A DNA stretch of 64,000 bases from G965195345 sp965277625 (GCA_965277625.1 OZ255827.1:1116001-1180000); one strand, 5' to 3'. Positions 1 through 8,480 are shown, counted from the stretch's first letter. Made by a program: numbers and translations. Notes: generated by a model from the letters alone, not told the origin.

Positions 1-710
1 ACGCTTCAATGGCAGCCGTGCAACAACGCACCAAAGTAGATGCCATTTTGGTTGGTGATTCTTTGGGTATGGTGATTCAAGGCCATGCCGACACTTTGCC
101 CGTGACATTGGATGATATGGTCTATCATACAGCAAATGTCAAACGCGGCGCGCCTCAAACCTTTGTCATTGCCGATATGCCGTTTATGAGCACCGTGACG
201 GTTGAGCGAGGCATCGATGGCGCACAAAAACTGATGCAACAAGGGCACGCCGATATGATTAAAATCGAAGGCGCCGAAGAGAATACCCTGGCAATGATTC
301 AAACCTTAACGCGCGCTGATGTGCCAATTTGTGGACACTTGGGTTTGCAACCGCAGTCAGTCAAACGCTTAGGTGGGTTTAAAATGATGGGCGTTGAAGC
401 CGCTGAAGCCACTGCCATATTTAACAATGCCCAAGCGTTGCGCCAAGCGGGCGCACAAATGTTGGTATTAGAATGCGTGCCAGCAGACCTTGCCGAGCGT
501 ATAAGCGACGATTGGCGCGAGCACGGCGTGGTGATCGGCATTGGTGCTGGCAACCGTTGTCACGGGCAAGTGCTCGTCGCCTACGATGTTTTGGGTTTGT
601 CGTCCTACGTGCCTAAATTTGCCAAAAATTTTCTGGCAGACACAGCAGACATTGAAGCGGCTTTTCAAGCCTATGTGACAGCGGTCAAGCAGAGAACCTT
701 TCCCGAATAA
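1..710 (+). CDS. panB: PanB, ketopantoate hydroxymethyltransferase (5' end outside window)
   Basis: PanB transfers a hydroxymethyl group from methylene-tetrahydrofolate to 2-oxoisovalerate, the first committed step of pantothenate synthesis in the cytosol. The frame is open to the window edge (codons from base 3), and the first visible methionine at 9 is internal, because the family has about 30 more residues before the GDSLGMV motif. Visible family motifs are VGDSLGMV, the conserved LPVTLDDMVYHT stretch, and MIKIEGA, which carries the Mg/substrate-binding Lys and Glu. The C-terminal part has GIGAGN and YDVLGL. panC follows after 7 bp, the usual panB-panC pairing. Only the N-terminus is missing; nothing suggests a defective gene. 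Confidence 0.95.
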   Translation, partial: ASMAAVQQRTKVDAILVGDSLGMVIQGHADTLPVTLDDMVYHTANVKRGAPQTFVIADMPFMSTVTVERGIDGAQKLMQQGHADMIKIEGAEENTLAMIQTLTRADVPICGHLGLQPQSVKRLGGFKMMGVEAAEATAIFNNAQALRQAGAQMLVLECVPADLAERISDDWREHGVVIGIGAGNRCHGQVLVAYDVLGLSSYVPKFAKNFLADTADIEAAFQAYVTAVKQRTFPE

Positions 711-717
711 GCCATTG

Positions 718-1560
718 ATGAAGCAGTTTAAACGTATTGAAGACGTGCAATCGTGGATACACCAATGCCACGAACAAGGATTGACCACGGCCTTTGTGCC
801 AACCATGGGTGATTTGCACGCTGGGCATTTGACTTTAATTGAGGCAGCCAAACAACACGCCGATAAAGTCATTGTCAGTATTTTTGTCAATCCCCTGCAG
901 TTTTCGCCGATGGAAGATTTTTCGCGCTATCCGCGCATACTCGACCAAGATTTGCAACGCTTACAACAACAAGCGTGTGATGCGGTGTTTTTACCCACTG
1001 AAGCGACGCTTTATCCTGAAGGCAAAGCCAATGTTGTAAAAATAGACCCACCTGCCTATTTAAATCAGCAACTTTGTGCCAAATCGCGACCCCATTTTTT
1101 TACTGGGGTGGTCACAGTCATTCATAAATTGTTTGATGCCGTCCCAGCCAAGCATGCATTTTTTGGCGAGAAAGACTATCAACAACTGCTCATCATTAAG
1201 AAAGTGGCACAAGGTCTGCCCATAGACATAACCATACACGGCGTACCAACGCAACGCGAGCCCGATGGATTGGCCATGAGTTCGCGTAATCGTTACTTGG
1301 ATGCGACGCAACGCCAAACCGCCAGCGGCATTTATAAAGTCATGGTAGAGGCGTGTGCTGAAGCCCACAGCGGCGTATCATTGCTTGAGATAGGGCAAAA
1401 ACACCAAAAAGCGCTACAAGATAGGGGTTTTGTCATTGATTACTTTGAATTTCGTCATGCAGACGATTTATCGGTGGCGCACGATGTTTCGCGTCCCCTT
1501 CGTTTGTTTGTGGCAGTATTTTTGGACGAGACACGTTTAATCGATAACTTGGCGGTCTGA
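718..1560 (+). CDS. panC: PanC, pantothenate synthetase
   Basis: PanC condenses pantoate with beta-alanine using ATP, through a pantoyl-adenylate, to give pantothenate. The nucleotidyltransferase signature PTMGDLHAGH lies at residues 28-37, including the HxGH motif. Downstream are FVNPLQF, the FFGEKDYQQL region, and SSRNRYL, which is the KMSKS-equivalent loop. The length of 280 residues is normal. I chose ATG 718; a TTG at 715 would add one Met and is less likely. It sits 7 bp after panB and is probably co-transcribed and coupled. Confidence 0.96.
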   Translation: MKQFKRIEDVQSWIHQCHEQGLTTAFVPTMGDLHAGHLTLIEAAKQHADKVIVSIFVNPLQFSPMEDFSRYPRILDQDLQRLQQQACDAVFLPTEATLYPEGKANVVKIDPPAYLNQQLCAKSRPHFFTGVVTVIHKLFDAVPAKHAFFGEKDYQQLLIIKKVAQGLPIDITIHGVPTQREPDGLAMSSRNRYLDATQRQTASGIYKVMVEACAEAHSGVSLLEIGQKHQKALQDRGFVIDYFEFRHADDLSVAHDVSRPLRLFVAVFLDETRLIDNLAV

Positions 1561-1589
1561 GTCAGCTTTTTGACCTCAGTAAAGTGGCA

Positions 1590-3476
1590 ATGAATAAAAA
1601 GATTATCAGATTTTTAGGTTCAATGGATTTGGCCATCACCTTGCTGGTCATGCTGGCGTTGGCGTCTGTGATTGGTACCATGGTCAAGCAAAACGAAGCT
1701 TGGTCAGACTATGAGCTGAAATTTGGACCTTTCTGGTTTCGCGTTTATGAACAATTAAGCATTTACGACGTTTACAGCGCGCCGTGGTTTTTGCTGGTTT
1801 TGATTTTCCTGTTGTTCTCTACCTCGCTGTGCGTTTGGCGCAATGCCCCAACGTTTATAAAGGAGATGCGCACAAAATATTTTAACCATGCCGTTGACCA
1901 ACTGCGGTTGTTTAAATGCCGTTATGAATGCAAAGGTCCGCCCAAACACTCGCTCGAGTATTTTAAAGAACGTTTGCAGGCCGAAGGCTTTAAGGTGCGA
2001 GCGCAAGCAAAGGATGACGGAACGCTGTTGAATGCGAACAAGGGGCGTTATAACCGAGTGGGTTATCTGTTAACCCATTTGGGGGTGATTATCATTTGCG
2101 TGGGTGCGCTGTGGGACAGTTCTATGATCCTCAAATGGCGCCATTTAACGGGGCAGGCGGTGATTGAAACGCGATCGGTACCTTTATCGCAAATCCCTGA
2201 AACGGCCTGGTTAGAAAACGATCATCGAGCGTTTAGAGGCTTTGTCAACATCCCAGAAGGGAAGTCATCGGATATTTTATTCCTGCCGTTCAAAGACGGT
2301 TATTTTGTGCAGAAACTGCCCTTTGTCGTCAAAGTGAAGGACTTTACCGTCGAGCACTATGCCACAGGACAACCCAAGGCGTTCAAAAGCCAATTGGAGA
2401 TATTTGACTTGGACGGTCAATTGCGCACCACCGAGACCATTCGGGTGAATCACCCGCTCACCGTAGATGGGGTGACGATTTATCAATCCAGTTTTGCCGA
2501 TGGTGGGTCACTGTTGCAGTTGCAAGCGTGGTCGTTGACAGATTTTAGCACCCAGACCATCGATGTTGAAGTCGGGCGTTCACTGAGCTTGGTCCAATCC
2601 CAACAAACTTTAGAAATGGACGATTTCAGAGTGTTCAATATCCAAGGCGGGACCGATGGCACGGAAGCCACGAACAATGGCCCCAGTATGATATTCAAAC
2701 TGCGCGATGCTGACGGCCAAGCCAAGGAATTTGAAAACTATATGTTGCCGATCAACCGCGATGGGCGCTATTTTTTCTTGAGCGGTATCCGCGCTTCGGT
2801 GGCAGAGGCTTTTCAGTATTGGTATATGCCAGCCGATGCCAAAGCCTCACCGCAAAGATTCATGCGGTTTTTGGCCTTGATCAACGATGATGCGCACTTG
2901 GCTGGATTGCTTCTGGATCCGACCATTACAGATGAAACCATCAGAAAACAACGCGTGTTTATCGTCAATCTCATTAAAATTTTCCGCCAAAGAGGCTTTG
3001 TTGGTATCACCGCCTACATTGACACCATCAAAGAAAATAAACAGGGGGATTTTGAGGAAGTGGTTTTAGATTTTTTGAAATTTGGGCTGAGTACAATTTA
3101 TATCAATCAGCTCGAGCGTGAAGAAGGCATTGCCCCTGACTTACTCAGCGAAAAAGATTCGCTGTTTTTTGATGATGCGGTGTTTGCCATTGCGGCCATG
3201 CCTCAATACACCTCGCCCCTGTTTTTTCAGCTAAAAACGTTCAAACAGATTCAATCATCAGGTTTGCAAATGACGAGGGCACCTGGGCAATTCATCGTAT
3301 ATTTAGGGTGTGTGATGCTTATTATCGGCGTCTTCATCCTGTTTTATATGCGTCGAGTGCGTATTTGGCTGTATTGGTCTGAGCAAAAATCATTGGTGGC
3401 GATTGAGGGCATCAAAAACCCCTTGGATCGAGATACCATGTTAGAAAAAGTCAAAGGTTGGTATAATTCCGCCTAA
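1590..3476 (+). CDS. resB: ResB/Ccs1, System II cytochrome c biogenesis protein
   Basis: ResB works with CcsA to deliver haem and attach it to apocytochrome c on the outer face of the inner membrane. Two N-terminal membrane segments flank a short loop (about residues 10-90). A third follows near residue 155, with a conserved His in LLTHLG. A large periplasmic domain comes next, and a last membrane segment ends near residue 590. The length of 628 residues fits the long ResB form seen in beta- and some gammaproteobacteria. ATG 1590 is preferred over GTG 1584. ccsA and dsbA follow, so haem ligation and apocytochrome cysteine redox chemistry are grouped. Confidence 0.93.
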   Translation: MNKKIIRFLGSMDLAITLLVMLALASVIGTMVKQNEAWSDYELKFGPFWFRVYEQLSIYDVYSAPWFLLVLIFLLFSTSLCVWRNAPTFIKEMRTKYFNHAVDQLRLFKCRYECKGPPKHSLEYFKERLQAEGFKVRAQAKDDGTLLNANKGRYNRVGYLLTHLGVIIICVGALWDSSMILKWRHLTGQAVIETRSVPLSQIPETAWLENDHRAFRGFVNIPEGKSSDILFLPFKDGYFVQKLPFVVKVKDFTVEHYATGQPKAFKSQLEIFDLDGQLRTTETIRVNHPLTVDGVTIYQSSFADGGSLLQLQAWSLTDFSTQTIDVEVGRSLSLVQSQQTLEMDDFRVFNIQGGTDGTEATNNGPSMIFKLRDADGQAKEFENYMLPINRDGRYFFLSGIRASVAEAFQYWYMPADAKASPQRFMRFLALINDDAHLAGLLLDPTITDETIRKQRVFIVNLIKIFRQRGFVGITAYIDTIKENKQGDFEEVVLDFLKFGLSTIYINQLEREEGIAPDLLSEKDSLFFDDAVFAIAAMPQYTSPLFFQLKTFKQIQSSGLQMTRAPGQFIVYLGCVMLIIGVFILFYMRRVRIWLYWSEQKSLVAIEGIKNPLDRDTMLEKVKGWYNSA

Positions 3477-3515
3477 ATGTCCCTTTAGTAAAAAATCGTT
3501 GAACAAAAGTCATTC

Positions 3516-4664
3516 ATGAATACACTGGTTGAAAGAAAGAACCCCATCCCTTGGCACAAATTCCTGTGGCTGGTTGTCGTGGCTTTTGCTTTGTTCAGCT
3601 TGATCCAAACGTATTCAGCGGTGATGGACGGCTACGATATGGGCATATTGATAGGCACGGCGCTGGTTCTGGGCGTATTGGGGTGGAAACAGAACAATCT
3701 GGCGCTGTATATCACCATTTGTGCTTTGCTATCACTCGCTGCATTGATGCTGTACGAGGGGCAATTAGCGCAGGGCGAAAATCGCTTCTTTTTAAAATAT
3801 TTTCTCGCCAGTCAATCGGCGATTATGTGGATGAGTGTGCTGTTGGTTTTTGCTTGCCCTTGTTATGCGCTGGGCTTGGTTCGCGACTCCAAATTTATGG
3901 ATAAAACGGCAACCGCAATGATGTGGTGCGCGGCCACCATGGCTTTGGTCGGCTTGATTGTACGGTGGCACGAATCGTATTTGATCGATCCTCAGATTGG
4001 CCACATCCCCATCAGTAATTTGTATGAAGTTTTTATTCTGTTTTGCTTAATCACGACGTTGATTTATTTGCATTATCAGAAGAAATATCAAACTGCGCGT
4101 TTGGGCTTTTTTGTGTCCTTGGTGATTGCCGCTGCAGTGGCTTTTTTGCTGTGGTACACCTTTGAACGGGAGGCCGATAAAATCCAACCATTGGTGCCAG
4201 CACTCAATTCTTATTGGATGAAAATTCATGTGCCCGCAAATTTCATAGGTTATGGCACCTTTGCTTTGGCGGCAATGGTCAGCGTTGCTTGGCTCATTGT
4301 TGCTAGAATCAAACGCATCAACCCACAAAGCCATTGGTTAAAGAAACTACCCACATTGGATTTGATGGATGATGTGATTTATAAATCCATCGCTTTGGGC
4401 TTTGCCTTTTTTACCTTAGCCACCGTTTTGGGGGCGATGTGGGCTGCCGAAGCTTGGGGTGGGTACTGGTCTTGGGACCCCAAAGAAACTTGGGCACTCA
4501 TTGTTTGGCTCAATTATGCGGCGTGGTTACACCTCAGACTGAGCAAAGGTTGGCGCGGCCATGCCATGGCATGGTGGGCCATTATTGGATTATTTGTGAC
4601 GCTTTTTGCATTTCTGGGCGTTAATATGTTTTTATCGGGCTTACATTCTTATGGAGAATTATGA
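3516..4664 (+). CDS. ccsA: CcsA/ResC, System II haem-handling membrane protein
   Basis: CcsA is the polytopic partner of ResB; it carries haem across the membrane and presents it for attachment to the CXXCH motif of cytochromes c. The tryptophan-rich WWD signature (WGGYWSWDPKETW) is clear near residues 313-325 and faces the periplasm. About eight hydrophobic segments are visible, and a conserved His is present near the C-terminal end (LSGLHSYGEL). Length of 382 residues is normal for the CcsA type with extra N-terminal helices. The stop codon overlaps the start of dsbA (ATGATG), indicating translational coupling. Confidence 0.94.
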   Translation: MNTLVERKNPIPWHKFLWLVVVAFALFSLIQTYSAVMDGYDMGILIGTALVLGVLGWKQNNLALYITICALLSLAALMLYEGQLAQGENRFFLKYFLASQSAIMWMSVLLVFACPCYALGLVRDSKFMDKTATAMMWCAATMALVGLIVRWHESYLIDPQIGHIPISNLYEVFILFCLITTLIYLHYQKKYQTARLGFFVSLVIAAAVAFLLWYTFEREADKIQPLVPALNSYWMKIHVPANFIGYGTFALAAMVSVAWLIVARIKRINPQSHWLKKLPTLDLMDDVIYKSIALGFAFFTLATVLGAMWAAEAWGGYWSWDPKETWALIVWLNYAAWLHLRLSKGWRGHAMAWWAIIGLFVTLFAFLGVNMFLSGLHSYGEL

Positions 4665-5284
4665 TGATTAGAGTTTTTTCACTGTTGATGGTTTTGATTT
4701 TTGTACCGCTGAACGGCTGGGCCGCTGAATGGGTTGAAGGCAAGCATTATACGGAAATTGATTTTCCAGTGTATGCCGGCAAGAAATCAGGCAAAGAAGT
4801 GGCCGAATACTTCTATTATGGCTGTCCCCATTGCCATCGTTTGGAGCCCTATTTGAAATTGTGGTTAAAACGCAAACCGTCCGATGTGGCTTTTTATCCT
4901 GTACCTGCCACCTTTGGCAATGGGCGTTGGGATTGGAGTGCGCAATTGTTCTACACCGCAAAAGCATTGGGTGTGCTCGATAAAATGCACGATAAAATAT
5001 TTTATGAAATACATGAAGGTTCTGGTTTACGTTCGGTCAACGATATGGCACGCTTATTCAAAACTGTTGGGATTTCCCAGAAAAAATTTGAACAAACCTT
5101 TTCAGGATTCAGCGTTAAGAGTCAAGTTGAATACGCACGAGACATCAGTTCTGAAACGGGCATTACAGGCGTTCCTTCAATTATTGTCAACGGCAAATAT
5201 CTGACATCGGTATCCGATGCAGGTGGCAATGCACAGTTGTTTAGATTGGTCGATTGGTTGCTTAAAAACACCAGCCCTGAATAG
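4661..5284 (+). CDS. dsbA: DsbA-family thiol:disulfide oxidoreductase
   Basis: This is a periplasmic oxidase that introduces disulfides into exported proteins. A signal peptide spans residues 1-21 (cleavage near GWAA-EW). The thioredoxin-fold active site is CPHC at residues 55-58, the canonical DsbA dipeptide, and the cis-proline loop TGVPSIIV follows in the C-terminal third. The length of 207 residues is typical. Two in-frame ATGs (4661, 4664) overlap the ccsA stop. The position next to resB-ccsA suggests a role in apocytochrome thiol oxidation, but a general oxidase role is equally possible. No dsbB is visible in the window. Confidence 0.93.
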   Translation: MMIRVFSLLMVLIFVPLNGWAAEWVEGKHYTEIDFPVYAGKKSGKEVAEYFYYGCPHCHRLEPYLKLWLKRKPSDVAFYPVPATFGNGRWDWSAQLFYTAKALGVLDKMHDKIFYEIHEGSGLRSVNDMARLFKTVGISQKKFEQTFSGFSVKSQVEYARDISSETGITGVPSIIVNGKYLTSVSDAGGNAQLFRLVDWLLKNTSPE

Positions 5285-5322
5285 CTGGTTGTTAGGGGTT
5301 CAATCGATCTGAACGATCATCC

Positions 5323-6096
5323 TTAGAAGTTGTAACCCACACCGAGAAAGTATTGCTGGTTGAGGGCGCCATCTGTAATGGGGCTGTCCGTAACCGCTGA
5401 ACCGTACTGAAATAGACGCGTACCAGTAATGATGCTGATGCTGTGAATGGGATAAATGTAGATCACTTCTAATTCAAAAGCATTGGTTGCTTTGCCGACA
5501 TAACCACCACGCGGTCCATCACTGGGCTGACCAAAATAATAATCGACCAATTCAGCGGTCTGGTATTGCGCTGCAATGAATGTTTTTAATTGAGCATCGT
5601 TGTCAAATTTTGTCAGACGGTAAAAAGCCAATTCAAATTCTTGTGAATTATGGCGACCCGATACGTCGTGAAAGGCAGCAAGTTGAGCTTTAATCCCCCC
5701 ACCAAGATGGGCACCAAACTGGAAACCTAACTCCAATGCAGGCTCGCGCGCGCTGGTGCCTGCCAAATCAGGGCTTTCTGATTCAATCCTAAATTGCTGT
5801 GGTCGTAGATTGACCGCAACATCGGCAAACCATGTCCGACCTTCATAAAAATGGTATCCAAAACGGTTGCCATCAATAAAAATAGGTCCCCAGCTACCAA
5901 AAACAAGCACCAATGGCGATACTCTGCCTTGGGCATTAAGGTAATTGGAATCTCTGTAACCAGCGCCAAGTCCCCAAACACCCTCGACAGAGGAGAAGAT
6001 GTTGGCTTGTGCAGGGGCTGTATGTCCCAACAGCAAAGAAGCTGAAGCGAGTGTAAGCAATAATAATTTACGAAGGGGTGTGCTTGTAATATTCAT
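5323..6096 (-). CDS. MipA/OmpV-family outer membrane beta-barrel protein
   Basis: This is a predicted outer-membrane barrel of the MipA/OmpV family, whose founder links the lytic transglycosylase MltA to a peptidoglycan synthase. A signal peptide ends near residue 31 (APAQA-NIF). The mature part begins with a family-like GAGYRDSNYLNAQGRVSPL stretch, continues with alternating amphipathic strands, and ends in GVGYNF with the terminal Phe needed for barrel insertion. The segment SPITDGALNQQY resembles the conserved penultimate region of the family. It is a lone minus-strand gene convergent with dsbA. The assignment rests on pattern recognition; another small porin-like family is possible. Confidence 0.75.
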   Translation of the reverse strand: MNITSTPLRKLLLLTLASASLLLGHTAPAQANIFSSVEGVWGLGAGYRDSNYLNAQGRVSPLVLVFGSWGPIFIDGNRFGYHFYEGRTWFADVAVNLRPQQFRIESESPDLAGTSAREPALELGFQFGAHLGGGIKAQLAAFHDVSGRHNSQEFELAFYRLTKFDNDAQLKTFIAAQYQTAELVDYYFGQPSDGPRGGYVGKATNAFELEVIYIYPIHSISIITGTRLFQYGSAVTDSPITDGALNQQYFLGVGYNF

Positions 6097-6226
6097 AATT
6101 TGAGTCTGAGTTTGAGTTGTGAAACTTAATTTAAATGGATTTTATACCCATATGGCTGTGGTCTGCTACATTTTTGAGCAATTTTTGTGCATTGGCGAGG
6201 TATTGTCAATGCTCAATTGCTGGGCT

Positions 6227-6235
6227 TGGTATAAT
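6227..6235 (+). promoter_or_regulatory. Putative extended -10 promoter for the Dabb gene
   Basis: TATAAT at 6230-6235 is preceded by TGG (6227-6229), an extended -10 arrangement. A TTGTCA at 6203-6208 is too far away (21 bp) for an ideal -35. It lies in the 207-bp gap between the divergent MipA-like and Dabb genes, about 70 bp before the Dabb start codon. Confidence 0.45.
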
Positions 6236-6303
6236 AATTTACTCTGGTTTTATGTAAAAACTTGCGCCGAATGACCCATAACCATATTAGAGCTCTGTAA
6301 ATT

Positions 6304-6594
6304 ATGATTCGACACATCGTATTCTTTGGATTAAAAGACAAGCAATCATTGGAACAAGTCAAACAAGCATTAGAAAAGCTGGCTGAGATTGGTGAGCATT
6401 TGGTTTTTGAAGTCAGCGTCAACATTAAAAAAGACTTATTCGATAACAGCATCGAATTGGTGGTTTATGCGGAATTTGCTGACGAAGCACACTTGCAACG
6501 CTACAAAGACCATCCCATTTATGAGCAGTCCGTGCGTTTTGTCAGACCTTTGCGCAGCGAGCGCTACAGCGCCGACGTTCACAGCCACTCTTAA
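6304..6594 (+). CDS. Dabb-domain (stress-responsive alpha/beta barrel) protein
   Basis: A 96-residue single-domain protein of the dimeric alpha/beta barrel (Dabb) superfamily. It opens with MIRHIVFFGLKD, the typical first strand with its conserved His. The middle has strands around LVFEVSVNIKKDL and IELVVYAEF, and the end carries the characteristic HPIYEQSVRFVRPL segment. Family members are small cytosolic dimers, and many have no known substrate, so no reaction can be assigned. It stands alone between its own promoter and the rpmI promoter, occupying the place where infC (translation initiation factor IF3) would normally precede rpmI. Confidence 0.85.
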   Translation: MIRHIVFFGLKDKQSLEQVKQALEKLAEIGEHLVFEVSVNIKKDLFDNSIELVVYAEFADEAHLQRYKDHPIYEQSVRFVRPLRSERYSADVHSHS

Positions 6595-6601
6595 AAGCAT
6601 C

Positions 6602-6676
6602 TCCCTTTACGTCCCATAGGCGTTGATTTAAACAGACTGGGACTGAACACCAGTAGTCGCCTGAAGACAAGAGGGA
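6602..6676 (+). other. Intergenic segment with nested inverted repeats (possible structured RNA)
   Basis: Three complementary pairs nest inside each other: TCCCTTT (6602-6608) with AGAGGGA (6670-6676, one G-U pair), GGCG (6619-6622) with CGCC (6658-6661), and ACTGG (6636-6640) with CCAGT (6650-6654). It lies right after the Dabb stop codon, 100 bp before the rpmI promoter. It could be a 3'-UTR structure, a weak terminator or a small RNA. There is no trailing U-run and I recognise no RNA family. Otherwise the 299-bp gap (6595-6893) holds only the rpmI promoter and leader. Confidence 0.25.
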
Positions 6677-6774
6677 AAAGCCTTCTAGTTTGTCATCTGA
6701 AGCGCCATTACTCATAGAAGCCAAAGGGTAAAAAAATCTGGCTCGCAAAATGACGATAAAAGGCGCGTAAATGC

Positions 6775-6804
6775 TTGGTATTGCACGCGGTTTTCAGGTA
6801 TAAT
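6775..6804 (+). promoter_or_regulatory. Promoter for rpmI-rplT-pheST
   Basis: The -35 element TTGGTA (6775-6780) and a perfect -10 TATAAT (6799-6804) are separated by 18 bp. Transcription would start near 6811 in a GC-rich CGCGCC stretch and give a leader of about 80 nt before rpmI. Confidence 0.65.
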
Positions 6805-6821
6805 GCGCGCCTCTTTTCCAT

Positions 6822-6894
6822 TGGGTAAGCATCGTACCTGATGGGGACAGTCACTAAAATACAAACGATGCTGAATAAAAATGAGGTAAACCCA
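6822..6894 (+). promoter_or_regulatory. Structured leader of rpmI-rplT (candidate L20 autoregulatory site)
   Basis: AGCATCGT (6828-6835) and ACGATGCT (6865-6872) form a perfect 8-bp inverted repeat. TGGGT (6822-6826) is also complementary to ACCCA (6890-6894), which reaches the A of the rpmI start codon and lies just after the GAGG ribosome binding site. Pairing of both would close the initiation region. In E. coli, L20 represses rpmI-rplT by binding an RNA structure upstream of rpmI; a similar role here is inferred from position and pairing only. Confidence 0.45.
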
Positions 6895-7091
6895 TGCCGA
6901 AAATCAAATCGGTCAAGTCTGCTGTAAAACGTTTTAAGGCCACAGGTTCTGGAAGGTTGAAACGGGCACATGCAAACAAGCGCCATATTCTCACGAAGAA
7001 AGCACCCAAACGCAAACGTCACTTGCGTGAAATGACAACCGTTTCAGCTGTAGATGTTGCATCTGTAAAACGCATGAACCCGTACCTTTAG
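6894..7091 (+). CDS. rpmI: 50S ribosomal protein L35
   Basis: L35 is a small, highly basic protein of the large ribosomal subunit. The 65-residue length and the sequence MPKIKSVKSAVKRFKATGSG, followed by HANKRHIL and KRKRHLR, are canonical. A clear GAGG ribosome binding site lies 9 bp before ATG. rplT follows after 9 bp with its own GGAGG. The usual upstream gene infC is absent, so L35 is here the first gene of its transcript. Confidence 0.98.
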   Translation: MPKIKSVKSAVKRFKATGSGRLKRAHANKRHILTKKAPKRKRHLREMTTVSAVDVASVKRMNPYL

Positions 7092-7100
7092 GAGGCTTAA

Positions 7101-7457
7101 ATGGCAAGAGTTAAAGGTGGCGCATCCGCAAGAAAAGCGCACAAAAAAATATTAGATCAAGCAAAGGGCTATTACGGCGCGCGTTCGAGAACCTTCAAGG
7201 TTGCAAAACAAGCGGTCATTAAAGCTGGACAGTACGCATACAGAGACCGTCGTCAAAGGAAGCGTCAATTTCGGGCATTGTGGATTACTCGAATTAATGC
7301 AGCAACGCGCAGTCATGGTATGACTTATAGCGTATTCATGAACGGCTTGTCAAAAGCAGGCGTTGACATGGATCGCAAGGTGTTGGCTGACATTGCGGTA
7401 CACGATTCTGAAGCTTTTTCTGCATTGGTTTCGCAAGCGAAAGCAGCATTGGCTTAA
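7101..7457 (+). CDS. rplT: 50S ribosomal protein L20
   Basis: L20 binds 23S rRNA early in assembly of the large subunit, and in enterobacteria it represses its own operon. The 118-residue sequence opens with MARVKGG and has the basic N-terminal arm and the YRDRRQRKRQFR stretch, followed by the conserved LWITRINAA and YSVFMNGL segments. Length is standard. It is preceded by a strong GGAGG site and followed 6 bp later by pheS. Confidence 0.98.
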   Translation: MARVKGGASARKAHKKILDQAKGYYGARSRTFKVAKQAVIKAGQYAYRDRRQRKRQFRALWITRINAATRSHGMTYSVFMNGLSKAGVDMDRKVLADIAVHDSEAFSALVSQAKAALA

Positions 7458-7463
7458 ACGTCT

Positions 7464-8471
7464 TTGAGCCTGAGCGTGCCGACCAGCATTCAAGCAATAG
7501 AAGACAATGCATTAGATCAGATTTCTAAGGCTTCTGATAGTGAAGCCTTAGAGCAGATACGCGTTGCGTTTTTGGGCAAAAAGGGCACCATTACCGCTTT
7601 GCTTAAAAGCGTTGGTGGCTTACCACCCGATGAACGCAAACAAGCGGCCCAATCGGCCAATGTCTTAAAAAACAAAATCCTAGAGGCCATTCAGAGCAAG
7701 CAAGAAAGTGTGGTTGAAGCGGCTTTGGCGCAACAACTCGCTGAAAATCAAATCGATGTAACGCTCGCAGGTGAAGGATTGCCCATGGGGCATTTTCATC
7801 CTGTGACTCGGATGTTACAGCGCATACACAAGTTATTCTCACAAGCGGGCTTTCAGGTCAAAATGGGTCCTGAGTTGGAAGATGATTATCATAATTTCAC
7901 CGCATTGAATATGCCCGAACACCATCCTGCACGCGCCATGCACGATACTTTTTATTTCGGCGATGGCACGCTGTTGCGTACCCACACCTCTCCAGTGCAA
8001 ATACGCGCCATGGAGAACATCGAACCGCCCATACGGATGATTGCCCCAGGTCGGGTTTATCGCTGTGATTCAGACCAAACCCACACCCCCATGTTTCATC
8101 AAGTGGAAGGCTTGGTCATTGACAAGAACACCAATTTCATTGAATTAAGAACCTTGTTGATTGATTTTATCCATGCTTTGTTTGAAGATGATTCGCTGAA
8201 AATTCGTTTTAGACCGTCTTATTTTCCTTTCACTGAACCTTCTGCTGAAGTCGATATTCAAATGCCTGGTGCCAAAAACGATCAATGGTTGGAGATTCTC
8301 GGTTGCGGCATGGTGCATCCCAATGTGATTCGTCATATGGGCTTAGACCCTGATGAATGGCGCGGTTATGCATTTGGCTTGGGTGTTGAAAGGATGGCAA
8401 TGTTGCGCTACGGCGTGACTGATTTGCGTCTGTTTTTTGACAATAACCTGTCGTTTTTACGGCAATTTTGA
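7464..8471 (+). CDS. pheS: Phenylalanyl-tRNA synthetase alpha subunit
   Basis: PheS is the catalytic alpha chain of the alpha2beta2 enzyme that charges tRNA-Phe. An N-terminal coiled-coil arm (about residues 10-85) precedes the class II core. Motif 2 is seen around RVYRCDSDQTHTPMFHQVEG and motif 3 in AFGLGVERMAMLRYG near the end. The length of 335 residues is normal. The start is unusual: no ATG lies near the expected position. A TTG at 7464 gives the best length, and GTG at 7476 is the alternative; neither has a strong ribosome binding site. Translation may be coupled to rplT, which ends 6 bp upstream. pheT follows after 9 bp. Confidence 0.96.
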   Translation: MSLSVPTSIQAIEDNALDQISKASDSEALEQIRVAFLGKKGTITALLKSVGGLPPDERKQAAQSANVLKNKILEAIQSKQESVVEAALAQQLAENQIDVTLAGEGLPMGHFHPVTRMLQRIHKLFSQAGFQVKMGPELEDDYHNFTALNMPEHHPARAMHDTFYFGDGTLLRTHTSPVQIRAMENIEPPIRMIAPGRVYRCDSDQTHTPMFHQVEGLVIDKNTNFIELRTLLIDFIHALFEDDSLKIRFRPSYFPFTEPSAEVDIQMPGAKNDQWLEILGCGMVHPNVIRHMGLDPDEWRGYAFGLGVERMAMLRYGVTDLRLFFDNNLSFLRQF

Positions 8472-8480
8472 GACGGTCTT

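Noticed and set aside
5298..5314. GTTCA/TGAAC inverted repeat between dsbA and the MipA-like gene as a terminator
   Set aside because: Only a 5-bp stem with a 7-nt loop and no T-run; too weak to call.
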